A stretch of DNA of 64,000 nucleotides from assembly GCF_026017845.1 (NCBI RefSeq), contig NZ_CP100416.1, positions 7,311,749 to 7,375,748 on the forward strand, given 5' to 3'. A model generated the notes under the pieces. It did no database searches, was not told the DNA's origin, and was given only the letters and a program-made list of their open reading frames with translations. Shown in pieces: positions 41,537-49,757 of the stretch (its first letter is position 1; every line of letters begins with the position of its first letter). Source of the DNA: Amycolatopsis mediterranei (GTDB lineage: Bacteria; Actinomycetota; Actinomycetes; Mycobacteriales; Pseudonocardiaceae). The translations under genes were made by a program, and so were the position numbers.

Positions 41537-44533
41537 CTACCGAACTCGGTGAGACGCGTGCGGCGGCGACGGCAGCGGCAGCGGTTCGGTGGCCTCGCGG
41601 CAGCCGTACCGCTCGAACACCGCGCGGGCTTTGTCGCGCAAGGCGATCGCGCGGCGTTCGTCTCCGGACAACGCCGCCGCGACGGCCAGGTCTCGGTGCG
41701 TCCTGGCCTGCCAGACCGGCAGGTCCAGTGCCTGCCACCACTCCAGGGACCGGGTCAGGTGCGCGGTGGCGGCCGCCGGGGCGCCCGTCGCCAGGTCGAG
41801 CTCGCCGAGGGTGCGCAGCACCAGCGCCTGACCGAAGCCGTCCTGGAGCTCGTTGCAGGTGATCAGGGCCTCCTCGAGCGAAGCACGGACCTCCTCGCCC
41901 CGGCCCTGGCGGATCCGGACCTTCGCCAGCGCCTGGTCGGCGTAGGCGATGACGAGCCGGCTGCCGACGATGCGCAGCTCGGCCGCCGCCCGGGCGCAGC
42001 AGTCGGCGGCTTCGGTGAGGCGGCCCGCGGCGCGGTGGATGATGCCCGTCGACCGCAGGGCCAGCGCCGCGCCACGGCGGTTGCCCGACGCGCGCCAGTG
42101 CGCGAGGGCCTTGGCCACCGAGTCCGCCGCCCGGCTCAGGTCGCCGGATTCGGTGAGGATCATGCCGAGGTTGTGCTCGGCCTGGGCCAGCTCCTCGTCG
42201 GTTCCTTCGCTCCGCAACACCGGGACCGCTTCGGTCAGCGCCCGTTCGGCGTCGGCGAACGAGCCGCGCTCGCGCAGCACGAAGCTCAGGCTCAGCCAGG
42301 TCCGGGCCTGGCCGAGGCAGTCACCGACCTCCTCGAACGCGGCGAGCGCCTGGTGGTAGTACGCCAGCGACTCGTCGAACCGGTCCTGCTCGAAATAGAG
42401 CGTCCCCATCCCGTTCAGCAGCAGCCCTTCGGCCGCGCGGTCGCCGGCCCGCTGGGCCGCGGCGAGCGCCGCGGTGTGGGTGCGCTGCCACTGGCGGAAC
42501 TGGTTGCGGGCGGCGAAGGTCGACGAAGACAGCGCCGAGGCCAGCGCGGCCGCGGTGGGCACCAGGTCCAGTTCGCCTGCCCGCTCGACCACGCCGACCA
42601 GCAGTTCCTCCTCGGCCTCGAACCAGGCGTCCGGATCGGTGCGGACGCCTTCGACGGTGGCGTGGTCGAGCCGCCCGGAGCCCTCCGGCGAGGGCGTCCG
42701 GCCGGACGCGGAGCGGACCAGGGTCAGCGCGTCCCGGCCCACCCGGTCCAGCGCCGCGCGGACTTCGCCGGCGGGCTCCTCGGCGTCGCACAACTCCACT
42801 GCATACGCCCGGGTCAGGTCGTGGATGCGGTACCGGCTCAGCCCGGTGACGTCGGCGCCTGCCGGGTCGAGCAGCTGCGCGTCGACCAGCCGCTCGATCA
42901 CGTCTTCGGCCTCGGCGACGGGGACGTCCAGCAGCGGAGCCGCGAGCCAGCCGGCGAAGTCCTGGACGCCCGTCATGCCGAGGCGGCGCAGCGCGGCGCG
43001 TTCCTGCTCGCCGAGGCCGTCGTAGCTCACCGCGAGACTGCCGCGAACCTCCAGATCGCCGAGGACGAGTTCGTTGAGCAGCCGCTGCTTCCGGCCCAGC
43101 CGCTGCGCCAGGCGGGCCAGCGTCCAGTCCGGCCGGGCGGCCAGCCGGGCGCCCGCGATGCGGACCGCGAGCGGCAGGTGCCCGCACAGCCGCACGATCT
43201 CCAGCGCGGCCTCCGGTTCGGCCGCCAGCCGCGGCCCGACCAGCTTGGCCAGCAGTTCGAGGGTTTCCTCCTCGCGCAGCTCGTGCAGGTCGACCAGCGC
43301 GGCGCCCTCCAGCGCGGCCAGCCGGACCCGGCTGGTCACCAGCACCGCGCAGCCGCCACCGGGCGGCAGCAAGGGCCGGACCTGCTTTTCGCCTGCCGCG
43401 TCGTCGAGCACCACGAGCACGCGGCGATCGGCGAGCAGCGACCGGTACAGGTCGACACGCTCCGCCGGCTCGCCCGGGATCGCCGCGTCGGCCACCCCGA
43501 GCGCGTGCAGGAACCGGGCGAGCACCTCGTCCGGGTCGGCCGGTTCGGGGTGGTTGCCGTGGAGGGTGGCGTAGAGCTGACCGTCGGGGTACTGGTCGCG
43601 GATCCGGTGCGCGGCGTGCACGGCGAGCGTGGTCTTGCCCGACCCCGGCTTGCCGGAGACGGCGCAGACCCGGGCGGCCGAGCCGGCCGGGCGCAATCCC
43701 CGCAGCACGTGGTCGACGTCTTCGCGCCGGCCGGTGAAGTCCGAGATGGTGGCGGGCAGCAGGCTCGGTCTGAGCGTCGCGGCCGGCGCTGCCGCTTCGC
43801 CGGCGGGTTCGGCGAGCACCGTCTGGAACGCCGCCTGCAGCTGGGGCCCGGGTTCCACCCCGAGTTCGTCGTCGAGCAGCCGGCGTGCCTGGTGGAAGGT
43901 GGCCAGCGCGTCGGCCTGGCGGCCGGCCTGGTGCAGCGCCAGGATCAGCTTGGCGCGCAACGGTTCGCGCAGGGGGTGCTCGGCGACCAGTTCGGTCAGC
44001 TCCCCGGTCAGCGCGCCGGCGCGGCCGAGCCGGAAGTCCGCCTCCAACCGGGCTTCGACCGCGACGAGCCGGGCCTCGGCCAGCTTCGTCCGCTCCGTTT
44101 CCGCCCACTCGCCCTCGGCTCCGCCGAGCGGGGGCCCGCTCCACAGCCCGAGCGCCTCGGTCAAGGTCGCCGAGGCCCGTTGCGCGTCACCGGCCGCGAG
44201 CGCTCGACAGCCCGCGCTCACCACCCGCTCGAACCGGACCAGGTCGATCGACTCGGGGGCGACGTCGAGGAGGTATCCCGGCGCCTGCCTGCGCAGCGCG
44301 TCGTCCCGGTCACCGAGCATCCGGCGCAGCGCGGAGACGTACGTGTGGACCACCGAACGAGCGCTGTTCGGCGGGTTCTCGCCCCACAACGCGGTGATCA
44401 GGGTGTCGACCGGCACCACGCGCCCGGCGTTGACCAGCAGCACCGCCAGCAACGTGCGCGGCTTGGGGCCACCGAGCGGGACCTGTTCGCCCGCAACGAG
44501 TACCGCCATCGAGCCCAGCAGCCGGAATTCCAC
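41537..44533 (-). CDS. AfsR/SARP-family regulator (wHTH-BTAD-NB-ARC-TPR)
   Basis: 998 residues from GTG 44533; GTG 44545 is a near alternative. Domains: an OmpR-type winged helix (about 1-95; VEFRLLGSMAVLVAG, RSVVHTYVSALRRMLG), the bacterial activator domain to about 250, and NB-ARC with P-loop AVSGKPGSGKTTLAVHAAH and CGHLPLAVRIAGARL. TPR repeats follow (LAYYHQALAAFEEVGDCLGQA, LLRSEGTDEELAQAEHNLG-type text). This is the AfsR layout. It is divergent from a secreted SdrD-like gene whose upstream region carries heptamer repeats at SARP spacing, making that gene the probable target. Confidence 0.93.
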   Translation of the reverse strand: MEFRLLGSMAVLVAGEQVPLGGPKPRTLLAVLLVNAGRVVPVDTLITALWGENPPNSARSVVHTYVSALRRMLGDRDDALRRQAPGYLLDVAPESIDLVRFERVVSAGCRALAAGDAQRASATLTEALGLWSGPPLGGAEGEWAETERTKLAEARLVAVEARLEADFRLGRAGALTGELTELVAEHPLREPLRAKLILALHQAGRQADALATFHQARRLLDDELGVEPGPQLQAAFQTVLAEPAGEAAAPAATLRPSLLPATISDFTGRREDVDHVLRGLRPAGSAARVCAVSGKPGSGKTTLAVHAAHRIRDQYPDGQLYATLHGNHPEPADPDEVLARFLHALGVADAAIPGEPAERVDLYRSLLADRRVLVVLDDAAGEKQVRPLLPPGGGCAVLVTSRVRLAALEGAALVDLHELREEETLELLAKLVGPRLAAEPEAALEIVRLCGHLPLAVRIAGARLAARPDWTLARLAQRLGRKQRLLNELVLGDLEVRGSLAVSYDGLGEQERAALRRLGMTGVQDFAGWLAAPLLDVPVAEAEDVIERLVDAQLLDPAGADVTGLSRYRIHDLTRAYAVELCDAEEPAGEVRAALDRVGRDALTLVRSASGRTPSPEGSGRLDHATVEGVRTDPDAWFEAEEELLVGVVERAGELDLVPTAAALASALSSSTFAARNQFRQWQRTHTAALAAAQRAGDRAAEGLLLNGMGTLYFEQDRFDESLAYYHQALAAFEEVGDCLGQARTWLSLSFVLRERGSFADAERALTEAVPVLRSEGTDEELAQAEHNLGMILTESGDLSRAADSVAKALAHWRASGNRRGAALALRSTGIIHRAAGRLTEAADCCARAAAELRIVGSRLVIAYADQALAKVRIRQGRGEEVRASLEEALITCNELQDGFGQALVLRTLGELDLATGAPAAATAHLTRSLEWWQALDLPVWQARTHRDLAVAAALSGDERRAIALRDKARAVFERYGCREATEPLPLPSPPHASHRVR

Positions 44534-44639
44534 GTTCGCCCCCACCCTCCACGAAACCCAACCTACAGACGGAAACCGCGCAGTGCCGTTGTCCCGATCA
44601 TCCCGCCGTGACGATCCTGTGATCCTCGCGCCACAGCAG

Positions 44640-44680
44640 CCTGCAGAAAAGCTCCAAAGCCACCTGCAGGTTCCCTGCAG
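44640..44680 (+). promoter_or_regulatory. three CCTGCAG direct repeats at helical spacing, candidate SARP operator
   Basis: CCTGCAG starts at 44640, 44663 and 44674, giving steps of 23 and 11 bp, close to two and one DNA turns. SARP activators bind direct heptamers at 11-bp multiples just upstream of the -10 box. A possible -10 (CAGAGT, 44691-44696) lies ten bases after the last copy. The gap lies between a SARP gene and a secreted-protein gene. Confidence 0.6.
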
Positions 44681-44742
44681 ACCGCCCCGGCAGAGTTCTC
44701 GTTGTCGCAACCAGCAGACCCAGTCCCGAGGGGGAAACCGAA

Positions 44743-45543
44743 ATGAAGAACCTCGCTCGCCTCGCCGCTCTCGCTCTCACCATCGCCGCACCGCTCGCCC
44801 TCGCCGGTCCGGCCCTGGCCGACGAAACCGGCTCCATCTCCGGCTACGTGTGGTCCGACCTCAACAGCAACGGCCTGTGGGACACGGGTGAGCCGGCCAT
44901 CAGCGGCAACTGGATGTCCATCGAGGGCACCAACACCGGCATGTATTCGGACGCCGGCGGGCACTACGAGTTCAAGAACCTCCCGGCGGGCAGCTACACG
45001 GTGAAGTCGATGGACCGCTCCCTCCTGGCCAACCAGGGCTGGACGAGGCTGGGTGGCGACTCGCAGTTCCGCGGCGCCGACGGCAAGGTCTGGAACCCGG
45101 TGGTCCTGACCGCCGGCCAGCGGGTGACGAACCTGAACAGCGGGTTCGCCACCGCCAAGGTCGACTACGTGGCCGACAAGATCTACCTCAGCAACGCGGC
45201 CCCGAAGGTCGGCGAAGTGATCGACATCGTCGCGGCCGCGCACCCGGACGGCAACGTCTACGACCAGTTCGGCGGCCAGCTCTCGCTGCCGGACGGCCTG
45301 CGCGTCGTCGACCGGCTCGGCACCATGCCCGGGTACTACTCGACCGAGCCGGCCGGCAAGGTCACCGGCTTCTACTACGACCGCCACGCGCCGAGTGTGT
45401 ACGAGTTCGTCGGCGCTCGGGTGGTCGTCGAGAAGCCGCTGTCCGCGGCCGAGATCAAGTTCACCGTGTGGAAGGGGCTGTTCGGCAGCACCGACCCCAA
45501 CACGGCCAACGACGTCAGCTCGGCGACGCTCACCACCAGCTGA
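44743..45543 (+). CDS. secreted SdrD/Cna-B-like domain protein
   Basis: 266 residues from ATG 44743 with GAGGGGGAAA upstream. Signal peptide about 1-26 (ending PALA). Residues about 29-140 form an SdrD_B/Cna-B-like unit: GSISGYVWSDLNSNGLWDTGEPAISG (the DxNxxGxxDxGE calcium-binding-type loop) and YEFKNLPAGSYTVKSMD. The second half (about 145-266) is an all-beta segment, KVDYVADKIYLSNAAPKVGEVIDIV onward, perhaps a CARDB-like repeat. No LPxTG anchor, so it is likely released. Ends at a strong terminator. Probably under the divergent SARP regulator. Confidence 0.85.
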   Translation: MKNLARLAALALTIAAPLALAGPALADETGSISGYVWSDLNSNGLWDTGEPAISGNWMSIEGTNTGMYSDAGGHYEFKNLPAGSYTVKSMDRSLLANQGWTRLGGDSQFRGADGKVWNPVVLTAGQRVTNLNSGFATAKVDYVADKIYLSNAAPKVGEVIDIVAAAHPDGNVYDQFGGQLSLPDGLRVVDRLGTMPGYYSTEPAGKVTGFYYDRHAPSVYEFVGARVVVEKPLSAAEIKFTVWKGLFGSTDPNTANDVSSATLTTS

Positions 45544-45560
45544 CCGGCGGAGGGGGGAAG

Positions 45561-45597
45561 GAAGGCCCGGTTCCCTGGGAGGGGGAACCGGGCCTTC
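45561..45597 (+). terminator. perfect 15-bp terminator hairpin
   Basis: GAAGGCCCGGTTCCC (45561-45575) pairs fully with 45583-45597 around a seven-base loop, followed by TTC. It lies 18 bp after the secreted-protein stop and just before a convergent small gene. Confidence 0.88.
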
Positions 45598-45634
45598 TTC
45601 ATGCGTCCACCGGTGCGCTCGAGCGTGCCGCCGG

Positions 45635-45802
45635 TCAGCCGTCTTCGACCGAACGGCGCCGGGCCTCGAACACCGCCGTCAGCACCTCGGGTGCGCAGCC
45701 CGCGGCTCGGGCGCGCCGGCCCGCCGCCGTCAGCTCGGCCAGCAGGAGCGCGCGCACCGCCGCGCGGGTCGCCTCCGGGAGTCTCGGACACGGGTCGGCC
45801 AC
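45635..45802 (-). CDS. small hypothetical protein
   Basis: 55 residues from GTG 45802, which has GGAGG six bases upstream. A longer version from GTG 45853 would begin just after the stop of the gene at 45855 and add 17 residues. The sequence is one or two amphipathic helices (ATRAAVRALLLAELTAAGRRA, APEVLTAVFEARRRSV). No family recognised. It follows the gene at 45855 on the same strand and is probably cotranscribed. Confidence 0.5.
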   Translation of the reverse strand: MADPCPRLPEATRAAVRALLLAELTAAGRRARAAGCAPEVLTAVFEARRRSVEDG

Positions 45803-45854
45803 TCCCGGCCTCCTCTCTCCCCTCGCACCAGCCTTCACCTGACGGACACGCACG

Positions 45855-46418
45855 TCAGCGCCACCACGGCGGCGGGGGCACCGGGAGCCGCAGCGGGCAG
45901 CCGGCGTGCCGGCCCGTCCAGCAGTCCGCCAGCCAGCGGGTCAGCGCGACCGGGCCCAGCAGGCTGTCCTCCCACACCGGCGTCAGCTCACCCGCCCGGC
46001 GCAGCATCGCTTCCGCCGTGCCGCAGAAGGAAACCACCGCCGCGACCGCCGCGTCGGCCCGCTCCCCCGGCCAGGCGACCGCGGCGCCCGGCAGCCGGGC
46101 CGGGATGGCCAGGCCGGTGCCGATGGTGCAGTTCCGCGCCAGCTGCACGGCGAGATCGAACTCCACCGCTTCGGCGTGACGCTGTCTGGCCCGCCAGCGG
46201 GGTGAAGCGGCCGCGGCGTACAGCCCGGCCAGCCGGGCGGCGACCAGCCCGTCCCACACCGTCATGAGCACCGCTCGCGTGTCGGCCGGATGGGCGTCGG
46301 CGAGCTCGTGGTTGACGGCGCTGAGCCAGGCACACGGGTCCTTGACTTGACGATCAGCGACGACGGTCACGGCAGTCAGTTTCCCACCGCCACGCACGAG
46401 CAACCCCAAGATGATCAT
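45855..46418 (-). CDS. hypothetical helical protein
   Basis: 187 residues from ATG 46418; an internal GTG near codon 17 (VTVVADRQVKDPCAW) is possible and might be truer, as the first residues look non-coding. The body is helical: CAWLSAVNHELADAHPADTRAVLM, RHAEAVEFDLAVQLARNCTIG, RADAAVAAVVSFCGTAEAMLRRAG. The end is Trp/Pro-rich (PVPPPPWWR). No named family; similar small proteins accompany regulators in actinomycetes. It is divergent from the CBM48 gene at 46576. Confidence 0.55.
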   Translation of the reverse strand: MIILGLLVRGGGKLTAVTVVADRQVKDPCAWLSAVNHELADAHPADTRAVLMTVWDGLVAARLAGLYAAAASPRWRARQRHAEAVEFDLAVQLARNCTIGTGLAIPARLPGAAVAWPGERADAAVAAVVSFCGTAEAMLRRAGELTPVWEDSLLGPVALTRWLADCWTGRHAGCPLRLPVPPPPWWR

Positions 46419-46575
46419 GGTTCACCCGAGGACCACCCGGTCGGTGGCGAACCGTTGAGCGGCGCCGTAACCCGATCGGGCACTGGGCGTGACCAAATCG
46501 TCACAGGTGTGCCATCATGTCGGCGCTCAGTGCCGAGCACGCCCCTCGACCATCCCCGCGAAAGGCTCCGAACAC

Positions 46576-46857
46576 GTGATCAAGATCAGCAAGAGCCGGG
46601 GCGGCACCCAGCGCGTCACCTTCAGCCTCCCGGTCGGCGCACCGCCCGGCCGGGTGAGCGTCGTGGGCTCGTTCAACGACTGGACCCCCGGCCGCCACCA
46701 CCTCACGCCGCGGTCCAACGGCCGCCGGTCGGCGTCGGTCGACGTGGCGCCGGGCACGGTCCTGCACTTCCGCTACCTCGGCGAGGACGGGCACTGGTTC
46801 GACGACCCCGACCTGCCCGACCGCGCCGACGGCAACTGCGTCTGCGCGACCTCCTGA
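46576..46857 (+). CDS. small CBM48/isoamylase-early-set domain protein
   Basis: 93 residues from GTG 46576 with GAAAGG upstream. The whole protein is one immunoglobulin-like carbohydrate module: VTFSLPVGAPPGRVSVVGSFNDW is the glycogen-binding strand with the GSFNxW motif, followed by VAPGTVLHFRYLGEDGHWFDDPD. Such standalone CBM48 proteins (AMPK-beta-like) are common in actinobacteria and may bind glycogen or trehalose polymers. No catalytic domain is attached. The region 46419-46575 upstream shows no other gene. Confidence 0.85.
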   Translation: MIKISKSRGGTQRVTFSLPVGAPPGRVSVVGSFNDWTPGRHHLTPRSNGRRSASVDVAPGTVLHFRYLGEDGHWFDDPDLPDRADGNCVCATS

Positions 46858-46879
46858 CGGCGCTGACCGCGCCGATAGC

Positions 46880-47605
46880 TCAGGCTCGGCGACGGCGCTT
46901 CCCCGCGCCCCCGCCCGCGTTCCGCCGGACCGGCTTGGCCGCTTTCACCGCGTTGGCCGCTTTCGCCGCGGCGGGCTTGCGCTCCGGGCGCTTGCGTTCG
47001 GCCGGTTCCGGCGAGCGACCGCGCGTGCTGTTCACCGTCCGGCCGCGGACGATCCCGATGAACTGCTCCATCAGGTCCGTCGTCTCCTCCTCCAGCCACG
47101 ACAGCGCGACGCTCGACTGCGGCGCGTCCTCGACCGGCCGGTAGGTGAGGTCCCGGCGGTGGTGCAGCCGGGCGATCGACTGCGGGACGACGAGCACCCC
47201 GACCCCGGCGGCGACCAGCTCGATCGCGTCGGCCGTCGTCTCGGGCCGCGAAACCGCCGCGCGGCCGGGCAGTTCCGGCCACTCCAGCGCGTCGTCGAGC
47301 GGGTGCAGCACGACCTCGTCGGCCAGGTCGCCGGTGGACACTTCGTCCGCCGCCGCGATCAGGTGATCCTTGGGGACCACGACGACCGTCGTCTCGGTGT
47401 AGAGCGGGATCGCGTGCAGGCCGTCCCGATCGATCGGGGACCGCAGCAACGCGGCGTCGGCCTCCCGGGCGCGCAGCAGGCCCGCCGCGTCGGCGGCGGC
47501 GACCGGGACGAGGGTCAGCGGCACCTCCGGCACCCGCTCACCCCAGGTCCGCACCCACTTGGCGGGGGTCGCTCCCGGGACGTACGCGAGCTTGAAAGAG
47601 GTCAC
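46880..47605 (-). CDS. LysR-type effector-domain protein without HTH, basic tail
   Basis: 241 residues from GTG 47605. The protein starts directly in a periplasmic-binding-type fold (TSFKLAYVPGATPAKWVRTWGERVP, ADAALLRSPIDRDGLHAIPLYTE, VAAGVGVLVVPQSIARLHHRR) and has no N-terminal winged helix. The C-terminal 45 residues are a Lys/Arg/Ala tail (RKPAAAKAANAVKAAKPVRR) like the DNA-binding AK-repeats of histone-like proteins. It may bind DNA through the tail and a ligand through the front. Divergent from the DUF5997-type gene, a pairing I recall as common in actinobacteria. Confidence 0.85.
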   Translation of the reverse strand: MTSFKLAYVPGATPAKWVRTWGERVPEVPLTLVPVAAADAAGLLRAREADAALLRSPIDRDGLHAIPLYTETTVVVVPKDHLIAAADEVSTGDLADEVVLHPLDDALEWPELPGRAAVSRPETTADAIELVAAGVGVLVVPQSIARLHHRRDLTYRPVEDAPQSSVALSWLEEETTDLMEQFIGIVRGRTVNSTRGRSPEPAERKRPERKPAAAKAANAVKAAKPVRRNAGGGAGKRRRRA

Positions 47606-47647
47606 CGGGTCAGGTTACCGGGAGTGACGCTGGCTACCCTGGACGGC

Positions 47648-48019
47648 ATGACGTCGCACAAGACCGCCCAGACGATGAAGCCCGCGACCGCGGCGAAGAA
47701 GCTGGGTGTGTACCTCGAAGCCACCCCCGCGGAGTTCCGGGAGGGCGTCGTGACGCGCGACGAGCTGAACGCGCTGCAGGCCGACCCGCCCGAGTGGCTG
47801 CGCGAGCTGCGTCGCACGGGCCCCCACCCGCGGCCGGTGGTCGCGGCGAAGCTGGGCGTCTCCATCGGCGGCCTCACCCGCGGCGGTATCACCGAGCCGC
47901 TGACCACCGAGCAGATCGACGCCCTCAAGGCGGAAAGCCCCGACTGGCTGGTGCGGGAGCGCGCCACCCAGGCCGAGGTGCGGAAGGAAACGGTGCGGGT
48001 CAAGGAGAACAAGGGCTGA
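47648..48019 (+). CDS. DUF5997-family protein
   Basis: 123 residues from ATG 47648. It matches the pattern of a conserved actinobacterial family: MKPATAAKKLGVYLEATPAEFREG, VTRDELNALQADPPEWLRELRRTGPHPRPVVAAKLGVSIGGLARGG-type text, then LTTEQIDALKAESPDWLVRER. The central part resembles a small helical DNA- or protein-binding unit. Function is not established. Divergent from the HTH-less LysR-like gene (42 bp gap), and 16 bp before the kynureninase gene in the same direction. Confidence 0.82.
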   Translation: MTSHKTAQTMKPATAAKKLGVYLEATPAEFREGVVTRDELNALQADPPEWLRELRRTGPHPRPVVAAKLGVSIGGLTRGGITEPLTTEQIDALKAESPDWLVRERATQAEVRKETVRVKENKG

Positions 48020-48035
48020 GCCCGGCCACGAGGAC

Positions 48036-49235
48036 ATGACGACCGACATCTCGCCCGCACGAGCGGACCGCCTCGACGCCGAAGACGAACTCGCCGCCTT
48101 CCGCGAGCGGTTCGTGCCCATCGGCGATCCCGGTGTCGTGGCCTACCTCGACGGGAACTCGCTCGGGCGGCCGCTGCGGGCCACCGCCGAGCGGCTGCGC
48201 GAGCTCGTCGAGCACGAGTGGGGCGGGCGGCTCATCCGGGCCTGGGAGGAGCGCTGGCTCGCGCTCCCCGAAGAACTCGGCGACGAGCTGGGCCGCGTCG
48301 CGCTCGGGGCCGCGCCCGGGCAGACCATCGTCGCCGACTCGACGTCCGTCTGCCTCTACAAGACGCTCCGGGCCGCCGCCGCGCTGCGGCCGGGGCGGGA
48401 CGAGATCGTCACCGACACCGCGAACTTCCCCACCGACCGGTTCCTCGTCGAGAGCGTTGCCGCCGAACTCGGGCTCACCGTCCGGTGGGCCGAGAGCGAA
48501 GACGTCGCAGCGGTCGCCGGGCCGCGGACCGCGGTCGTCACCCTGTCCCATGTGGACTACCGGACGGCCGCGATCACCGACCTGGCCGCCGTCACGCGGG
48601 TGGTGCACGAGCACGGCGGCCTCGTCGTCTGGGACCTCTGCCACAGCGTCGGCTCGCTGCCCGTCGAGTTGGACGCGGCCGGCGCCGACTTCGCCGTCGG
48701 CTGCACCTACAAGTTCCTCAACGCCGGGCCCGGCGCGCCCGCGTTCCTCTACGCCAACGCGCGCCACCACGCGGCGTTCGGCCAGCCCGTCACCGGCTGG
48801 ATGGGCGCGGCCGACACGTTCGGCATGGCCGCCGAGTACGTGCCCGCGCCCGGCATCCGGCGGGCGCTGTCGGGCACGCCGCCGGTGCTCGGCATGGTGG
48901 GCGTCCAGGAAGGCGTGGCGCTGCTGGCGGAAGCGGGCATCGGCCGCGTGCGCGCCAAGGCCGTCGCACTGGGCCGGTGGGTGCTCGCCCTCGCCGACGC
49001 GTGGCTCGTCCCGCTCGGGTTCACGATCGCTTCCCCGCGCGACGACGACCGCCGCGGCGGCCACGTCACCCTCCGCCACCCGGACGCCGAACGGCTTTCC
49101 CACGTCCTCATCGAGCACGGCGTGCTGATCGACTTCCGCCGTCCGGACGGCATCCGCATCGGGTTGAGCCCGCTCACCACCGGCTTCGCCGAGGTCCGGC
49201 GCGCGATGGACCGCATCCGCGAACTGGCCGGCTGA
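48036..49235 (+). CDS. kynU: kynureninase
   Basis: 399 residues. A PLP fold-type I enzyme: VAYLDGNSLGRPLRAT near the start, IVADSTSVCLYKTLRAAAAL, ANFPTDRFLVESVA, the cofactor-Asp segment VVWDLCHSVGSLPVEL, and the Schiff-base Lys in GCTYKFLNAGPGAPAFLY. These match kynureninase, which splits L-kynurenine (or 3-hydroxykynurenine) into anthranilate and alanine. No tryptophan dioxygenase or formamidase gene is adjacent. It could serve tryptophan breakdown or supply anthranilate for secondary products. Confidence 0.9.
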   Translation: MTTDISPARADRLDAEDELAAFRERFVPIGDPGVVAYLDGNSLGRPLRATAERLRELVEHEWGGRLIRAWEERWLALPEELGDELGRVALGAAPGQTIVADSTSVCLYKTLRAAAALRPGRDEIVTDTANFPTDRFLVESVAAELGLTVRWAESEDVAAVAGPRTAVVTLSHVDYRTAAITDLAAVTRVVHEHGGLVVWDLCHSVGSLPVELDAAGADFAVGCTYKFLNAGPGAPAFLYANARHHAAFGQPVTGWMGAADTFGMAAEYVPAPGIRRALSGTPPVLGMVGVQEGVALLAEAGIGRVRAKAVALGRWVLALADAWLVPLGFTIASPRDDDRRGGHVTLRHPDAERLSHVLIEHGVLIDFRRPDGIRIGLSPLTTGFAEVRRAMDRIRELAG

Positions 49236-49270
49236 CCCGCACCGCACCCGCTCGCTCTCGCTGGCGGAAA

Positions 49271-49299
49271 TAGTAGCCATGTACTTAGTAGCCATGTAC
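49271..49299 (+). promoter_or_regulatory. 14-bp direct repeat before MarR gene
   Basis: TAGTAGCCATGTAC occurs at 49271-49284 and again at 49286-49299, one base apart, ending ten bases before the MarR start codon. An exact tandem copy at a 15-bp period in front of a regulator suggests binding sites for the regulator, or a recent duplication of its operator. MarR sites are usually palindromic, so this is unusual. Confidence 0.6.
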
Positions 49300-49309
49300 A
49301 GTTTCTGGC

Positions 49310-49747
49310 ATGAGCACTCCCGGTCACCTCGTCTGGCGGCTCTCCACGAAGTGGCGAGTCGCCGTGGACCGCGCCCTCGCCCCGATCGGGCTGACGCACG
49401 CGCAGTACGTCTTCCTGTCCTCGCTCTCCGGGCTGGAGCGCGCCGGAGCGCGGCCGAGCCAGCGCGAGCTGGCCGACCACACCGGCCTGGAAGCGCTCTA
49501 CGTCTCCAAACTCGCCCGCACGCTCGACGCCGAAGGTCTCGTCGAACGCACCCGCGACCCGGCCGACACCCGGACCGTCCGGCTGCGCCTCACCCCCCGC
49601 GGACGCGAGGTGACCGAGCCGGCGATCGCCACCGTGGCCGAGCTGCTCGACCGGCTCCTCGCCCCGCTCGGCGGCCGGCACGGCGACCGCACCGCGGCGC
49701 TGGCGCGCGAGCTCACCCTCCTGCTCGACACCCCACTCGAGTCCTGA
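49310..49747 (+). CDS. MarR-family transcriptional regulator
   Basis: 145 residues. Winged HTH: RPSQRELADHTGLEALYVSKLARTLDAEGLVERTRDPADTRTVRLRLTPRG, with the DxRxxxLxLT wing. Dimerisation helices lie at both ends (WRLSTKWRVAVDRALAPIGL, LLAPLGGRHGDRTAALAREL). It lies 10 bp before the haloalkane-dehalogenase gene and is surely cotranscribed, so it probably regulates that enzyme and itself through the direct repeat upstream. Confidence 0.93.
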   Translation: MSTPGHLVWRLSTKWRVAVDRALAPIGLTHAQYVFLSSLSGLERAGARPSQRELADHTGLEALYVSKLARTLDAEGLVERTRDPADTRTVRLRLTPRGREVTEPAIATVAELLDRLLAPLGGRHGDRTAALARELTLLLDTPLES

Positions 49748-49757
49748 AAGGACAGTC

